This document shows, one piece after another, positions 59,800-64,000 of a DNA stretch of 64,000 nt. Numbering within the stretch: position 1 is the stretch's first letter; the number at the start of each line of letters is the position of its first letter. The DNA lies in NCBI GenBank assembly GCA_033961575.1, contig CM066728.1, forward strand, positions 97,726,852 to 97,790,851, in the 5' to 3' direction. The notes below the pieces were generated by a model that ran no database searches, had not been told where the DNA came from, and saw nothing but the letters and a program-made list of their open reading frames with translations. The translations under genes were made by a program, and so were the position numbers. This DNA is from Aselliscus stoliczkanus. Lineage: Eukaryota; Chordata; Mammalia; Chiroptera; Hipposideridae.

Positions 59800-60031
59800 C
59801 AGGGATGCCAAAAAATGTATAGAAGCAGACACTTTAGTCAACATTGCTTAAGCAGTAGTTCGTTGTAATCAGAAGTGACTGGACATTAATGGTAACCACT
59901 TTGAGCACCTCTTTTAATTGTAGAAGTCAAACATGACTTGTATTCATGTTTTGTTATTGGTATATATTGAGTATTATTACAATTTTAATAGTTTTTTCCT
60001 TTCCTAAAATGCGTATACATTTTTTTTTTGG

Positions 60032-60034
<3 letters not shown>
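59800..60034 (+). mobile_element. Mariner-like MITE, copy 2 of 2
   Basis: Left end CAGGGATGCCAAAAAATGTA; right end reads CAGCCAAAAAAAAAATGTAT on the complement. Inside, the same C-terminal transposase segment as copy 1 ends ...LDINGNHFEHLF then stop, with two internal stops. The left flank is a (CA)n tract and the right flank a (TA)n tract. Confidence 0.8.

Positions 60035-60080
<46 letters not shown>
60034..60080. repeat. (TA)n microsatellite
   Basis: About 22 TA units adjoining the MITE right end; growth from the TA target site is plausible. Confidence 0.95.
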
Positions 60081-60082
<2 letters not shown>

Positions 60083-60254
60083 GCTTGTGTCAAACAACCA
60101 TTCTGGAGTAATCTGTGAATCAGTGTGTCCATTTAAGGGAACTATAGATTGATCCGTCTGGTTATATGTCCACTTTTATGTGTAAATGGGAAAATTTTAC
60201 ATTTAAAAGGCCACCTCACCTTACAAAGTTAATTCTTATTACAGCATGGGGAAT

Positions 60255-60405
60255 AATCAGTTCTGCATGAAAGACTCAGGGAAGTCTTGCCTAAGTAGTG
60301 ACATCTGAGCTGGATAACTCAGTTCAACTCAATATGTATTGAGCACTTATTAAATTCAAGGCACTCTTTCTGCTAAGGTGCTGTGAAGCATACAGAAGTG
60401 AATAA
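60255..60405 (-). mobile_element. L2/MIR-type relic
   Basis: GGGAAGTCTTGCCTAAGTAG, then ATGTATTGAGCACTTATTAA and GGCACTCTTTCTGCTAAGG resemble the reverse-complement L2 3' parts, possibly rearranged. Confidence 0.5.
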
Positions 60406-60884
60406 AATACATTATTTCAATATGAGGATTTACAACCTAATGAAGGGACTGACATACATACATAAGCTTCTTGTGGAAGGTCTCTTGACATTATTAAGTT
60501 TAATCCTGAGCAATACTGGGATGTCGGGCATTATTAGATGTCTTAGCCATTACAACATTTGCAGCAATGCCTTGGGAGAAGTCAGCTGGATAAAAATTGG
60601 GTCACGGAGGATGGACTTAGCTATAAACTATCAATGGATTCATCCAATACACAATTATTGACTATATATGTGGCCAGGAAAAGATGGGGCCCAGTGGGGC
60701 CTCATCATTTCAGAGAAAATATTGAGTATGACTATCAGATAACTTGTAATATACTGAAAGATATGCACTAATTATAATGCAGTTAAACCCCTACTTTGCA
60801 AGAGTGTTAAACCAAGAGTTATAAATCACAGATACTTTGTAAAATGGGCTTTCAGTTGAACAGTGCTCATGTATTCAGCTTCTT

Positions 60885-60995
60885 ATTCCTTAAATGACCC
60901 TCAGAAGTAGGTGCCATTGTGATCACCATTTGCAACTGTGAAAACAAATGTACAAAGAAGTTAAAGAATTTGCGCCACAGGATAGTGGGGAGATC
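60885..60995 (-). mobile_element. MIR relic
   Basis: CACCATTTGCAACTGTGAAA and TTGCGCCACAGGATAGTGG show the reverse-complement MIR core. Confidence 0.6.
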
Positions 60996-60999
60996 AGTA

Positions 61000-61154
61000 C
61001 AGTAAAATCTTAGATTGTGAGTAACTTGGTTTGCCAGTGTTTGGCAAGATGAGCAAACATTTCTAATGCATTTTAATTTGATAAACGAGCGATGTTTGGA
61101 ATACGAGTAGTTTGTTTCTGGAATGAATTATGCTTGCAAACCAAGGTATTACTG
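61000..61154. mobile_element. Tc1/mariner-superfamily MITE with TA target duplication
   Basis: Left end CAGTAAAATCTTAGATTGTG, right end on the complement CAGTAATACCTTGGTTTGCA; both sides are flanked by TA. The interior AACGAGCGATGTTTGGAATA is familiar from an old mammalian MITE family whose longer copies have more middle sequence, so this is probably internally deleted. Confidence 0.82.
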
Positions 61155-61859
61155 TATTTAAACTCAGACAGTTGGTTCCAGAGTCCATCCTGTCAAGAGA
61201 AGACAAGAAGACACCAATAAACATGAAAAGCATATAACAGTTCAGGATTGGAATTTCAGTAACCTTTAAGAATACATGCGGGAGCATAACTGAGTGAGAA
61301 AGCTTGTAAGATTAGATCAGATTAAAGTGTCTCAATTATAGATTTCTGAACTGAAATATTTTTTAGTGTTCGAGTGGTCCATTATTGGTTGTTGGAGAGG
61401 TATAATTCAAATGAGAATTAGCCTTATTTCCTAGATTTTTCATTTTTAGCTGGAGTTATCTAGGATGGCATCAGGGTGTGTGGGTGGACAAATTTGTGTG
61501 CTACAATGCAAAATCACCTGACATGTGGGTCTTTGTTTCTGAGCCATTGTAGCTAACAGAGTGGATGGGATCCTAACATAATCTCAATGTCTTTGACTCA
61601 TCCTCCTTCTCCTGAACTCTTAAATCAAATGTTGACCGGCTCAATTTCCAAATCTCTTTTTGAGTCCATCTCCTTATCTGCATTCCAAGTGTCAGTGTGA
61701 CAGTATACTAGTTTTATTAGTGATATATTTCTATCTTAAATTACTGCAGCAATCTGTTAAGTGGTCTTGTTGATCCAGAAAGGTCCACTTTTAATAATCT
61801 CAAAATATTGAACTAATAGAGTTTCCAGGTAAATCCTGTGTTACAAATCTTACATTAGT

Positions 61860-62035
61860 CCCAGCAAATCAAGTCTGATTCCTTGGTGTGGATTAAGTAG
61901 ACACGTAAAACCCTGCTGCCGACCACCTTTCCTTCTTGGTCACCCTATTCTCAGCTCCAGCTGTGTTAGCCACTTTGGTTTCCTCCAAGTACATCTTGCT
62001 CTCGTCTTCAGGATTTTGCATATGTGTTTCAACTT
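61860..62035 (+). mobile_element. L2 relic
   Basis: AATCAAGTCTGATTCCTTGG, CCAGCTGTGTTAGCCACTTT, CTTCAGGATTTTGCATATGT follow L2 order. Confidence 0.6.
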
Positions 62036-62039
62036 AAAG

Positions 62040-62940
62040 ACATTTTTATTTTCTTTCACCAGCTATCATTTAGGTATATTGTTAGTTTGAAATTAAAAAG
62101 TCAAGCTTCCTGAAGACTTTAAAACGCACATGTACTTAGAAATAATTTTCCTTGCTGTTGAACTCTCATTTGAAATTTTTACTCGAAAGGTCACACATGC
62201 ACATCACACACTAGGTTCTTTAAATTTAGATGACATCCTGTGCTGCTCTTCCATAGTATTCAAGGGCATAATAGAGAGTTTCTTATATTTTTGAAGTCCT
62301 GTTATAACACAAGTTAGGTGAGCAAAACTTGTTCTATCCATCTATTTTCCAGTTAAACTTTTCCTTTGAAGGTGAAGGTAAGTAAGCATATTCGGTTGTT
62401 TTAACTTCTGTCATCATATTATCCTTATTTTTGTTCCCGTACTGTAAATCCTTAGGTTTCATACACACAGAGACACATATGTCATCTGGAAAACCAGGAG
62501 AATACTACAATTAATTTGGATATCTCAGTCGTCTTAAGAATGAGAAATGTGTACTAGATGCATGTGAAAGTACAGATAGCCATATGAGGTTATAGTCAGG
62601 ACTTCTGGCATTGTTATTTATTTAGGATAATTTTAATCTGTACTGTAGACTAATTTGTACTTTACTGACTGGCATACAGCATTCTCTTCTGCGGCCTAAA
62701 GTTCACATGAAGAATAAATTGTGAAATTGTTCCAAAGAAAATTGTTATAAATAAGATAACAATGCTTGAGCCAAGCTGTGAAGGATGAGTAGAAATATGG
62801 CCCCAGAACATGGGTCAGTGGAGATCACCGAAGGCAGAAGGAAAAGGTTGTTTTCCATGAAAAGCACAAAGGCAAGGAAGCAGGCTACACATGGAGAGCA
62901 GCACATTAAGTCTTATTGGTGTCTGTCATGTTGACCTTCG
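62040..62940. other. Unique AT-rich noncoding DNA
   Basis: No feature recognised. Confidence 0.5.
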
Positions 62941-62946
62941 AATTTC

Positions 62947-63052
62947 TTTTTTTTTTTTTTAGAGGTCATTGTCACTGGCCCTCATATGTGGGATCCGAAC
63001 TGGGGCCGCTGGCATCCCAAGCCAGCTCTTAACCACCATGCCACTCGGCCGG
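62947..63052 (-). mobile_element. Short head-type SINE
   Basis: The T-run, AGAGGTCATTGTCACTGGCC and a head ending CCACTCGGCCGG. Flanks ACCTTCGAATTT (62934-62945) and ACCTTGGACTTT (63055-63066) are similar and may be the target duplication. The head ends GGCCGG, short of a full GGCCGGCC. Confidence 0.85.
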
Positions 63053-63059
63053 AAACCTT

Positions 63060-64000
63060 GGACTTTTTAGATCGTTTTAAGCCTGGTGTTCAAATGGGTG
63101 TTGATTTTTGTTTTTCTACATAATTTACTTAATTATGCCTGACTGTGGACAATTTTAACCTCCTGCTTCCTTACATTCATGATCTTTGCCTTTGAAGAAT
63201 GAGCATCCCACCACACTCATAGAAAATATAAGAAAGTACAGAACTTTCCAATAAAATAAAGATGCCCATTCCATCATGTATTTATGTACTACATGTTTAC
63301 TACAGAAATCAAAGGACACAAGATTTAGTGAATATGATTATTCCCTTTCACTAAACACTGCCTTCTTCATGCTCAGTCCTGCATAACATTCTAATACTTG
63401 TATCACAGTCTCCTATTATTTCATAACATTAGTTATGCTATGAAATGTTATGAAATAATCCACTGCAGAAGATTCCAACTACATTTTTTCCCCACTAACT
63501 TAGAAAAACATGGCTCCATATTTCCTAATTTTAACTTTGTTTGGTTTGGTTTTTACAAAACTCTATCTCCACTAGCCATGGTTTATATTGATGATAAAGT
63601 AGCATTTGGAAGTCCTAATCAATGGAGCAAGGTAATCTCCAACAGATTTTCCCATTCCCAAAGATATTTCATGGGTGATGCTTTCAGTGGTATAAATGAC
63701 TGTCCAAATCATACTCAGATGTATTCCCTGAAATTCCACAGCATATTTTTATCCACGGGAAGAAAGAAAAAGAAAAAAAATATCACATATACTAGGCATA
63801 AATTGATTTTTTTTTAAAGTGTTGTTATATTCACTTGAGAAAAAAAATATTGAGCTTTTATATTCAGCTTAAATCAACTTGGTTCTTTCCAGTTCCCACT
63901 GCGATTTCTTTTATTCCCTCTTGCAAACTGATGACATTTTAGATTATATTTTTCACTTGTGTATAAAGTATTTTTATAAGGATGACACCAGTTTCCTGAT
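63060..64000. other. AT-rich noncoding DNA with a strong hairpin
   Basis: Includes the longest chance frame (63398-63817, 139 codons; see rejected list) and a 16-bp hairpin. No gene supported. Confidence 0.5.
63415..63459. repeat. Perfect 16-bp-arm hairpin
   Basis: ATTATTTCATAACATT at 63415-63430 and AATGTTATGAAATAAT at 63444-63459, separated by 13 nt. Longest perfect inverted repeat noticed in the window outside simple repeats. Confidence 0.9.

Noticed and set aside
63398..63817. 139-codon open frame, longest in the window
   Set aside because: No domain, no splice or promoter context, low-complexity KKKKK end, and its start overlaps a perfect hairpin. One frame of this length in 64 kb of AT-rich DNA is within chance.

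Overview
This 64 kb window looks like a gene-poor, AT-rich stretch of mammalian nuclear DNA. I found no coding exon, gene or structural RNA gene that I can defend. Open frames are short (60-139 codons), start at random ATGs, and lie in simple repeats, in antisense SINE sequence or in AT-rich DNA. The rest is interspersed repeats of different ages, microsatellites and anonymous unique sequence.

Organism: about 18 copies of tRNA-derived SINEs share the end motif 'GGCCGGCC(A/G)AGTGGC', an internal 'GGTTCGGTTCC' B box and 'GAGGGCCAGTGACACTGCCCTC'. Some have a long body ending in AATAAA(T)n. One dimeric copy matches my recollection of the Rhin-1-type SINEs of Old World bats. Together with L1, L2, MIR, Tigger and ERV remnants, this suggests a bat, probably Yinpterochiroptera (Rhinolophoidea). 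The placement is inference from memory, not a database match.

Layout. 1-2.5 kb: L1 ORF1-derived relic on the minus strand, broken by a SINE and a (TTTC)n tract. 2.5-6 kb: unique AT-rich DNA. 6-11.5 kb: SINE-rich, with LINE relics; it holds one intact SINE with a 15-bp target duplication and an L1 3' end. 12-12.7 kb: LTR-like block. 14.1 kb: a short mariner-like element whose partner lies at 59.8 kb. 16-22.3 kb: more SINEs, a 64-bp GA tract, and a pair of roughly 150-bp inverted arms around a 1.4 kb core into which SINEs and LINE tails have inserted. 22.9-29 kb: L1 3' end, compound microsatellites, two full-length SINEs, L2 and MIR. 30.2-30.7 kb: unique sequence with many TAAT/ATTA motifs, a candidate conserved noncoding element. 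31.5 kb: a tRNA-Cys-like fragment inside a 16-bp direct repeat. 32-35.3 kb: SINEs, a Tigger-like element and a nested LINE insertion. 37.6-43.1 kb: LTR-like block, MIR and a long L2. 44-51 kb: mostly unique, with MIR relics, two perfect palindromes and an LTR-like block at 49.7 kb. 52.1-53.2 kb: the best LTR, a probable solo LTR with TATA box and close AATAAA. 54.5-55.2 kb: L1 3' end and a local tandem duplication. 55.8-64 kb: SINE, an unexplained block at 57.6 kb, L2, tetranucleotide repeats, two DNA-transposon MITEs and a 16-bp perfect hairpin.

Where insertions carry clear target-site duplications (17 bp at 27.3 kb; 16 bp at 11.4 kb; 15 bp at 10.0 and 55.8 kb; 14 bp at 17.9 and 25.7 kb; 13 bp at 35.0 kb), they fit L1-endonuclease-primed retrotransposition. 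I saw no functioning system beyond mobile-element biology. The most interesting items are the MITE pair carrying a transposase C-terminus, the inverted-arm structure, the tRNA-Cys fragment and the short-R solo LTR.
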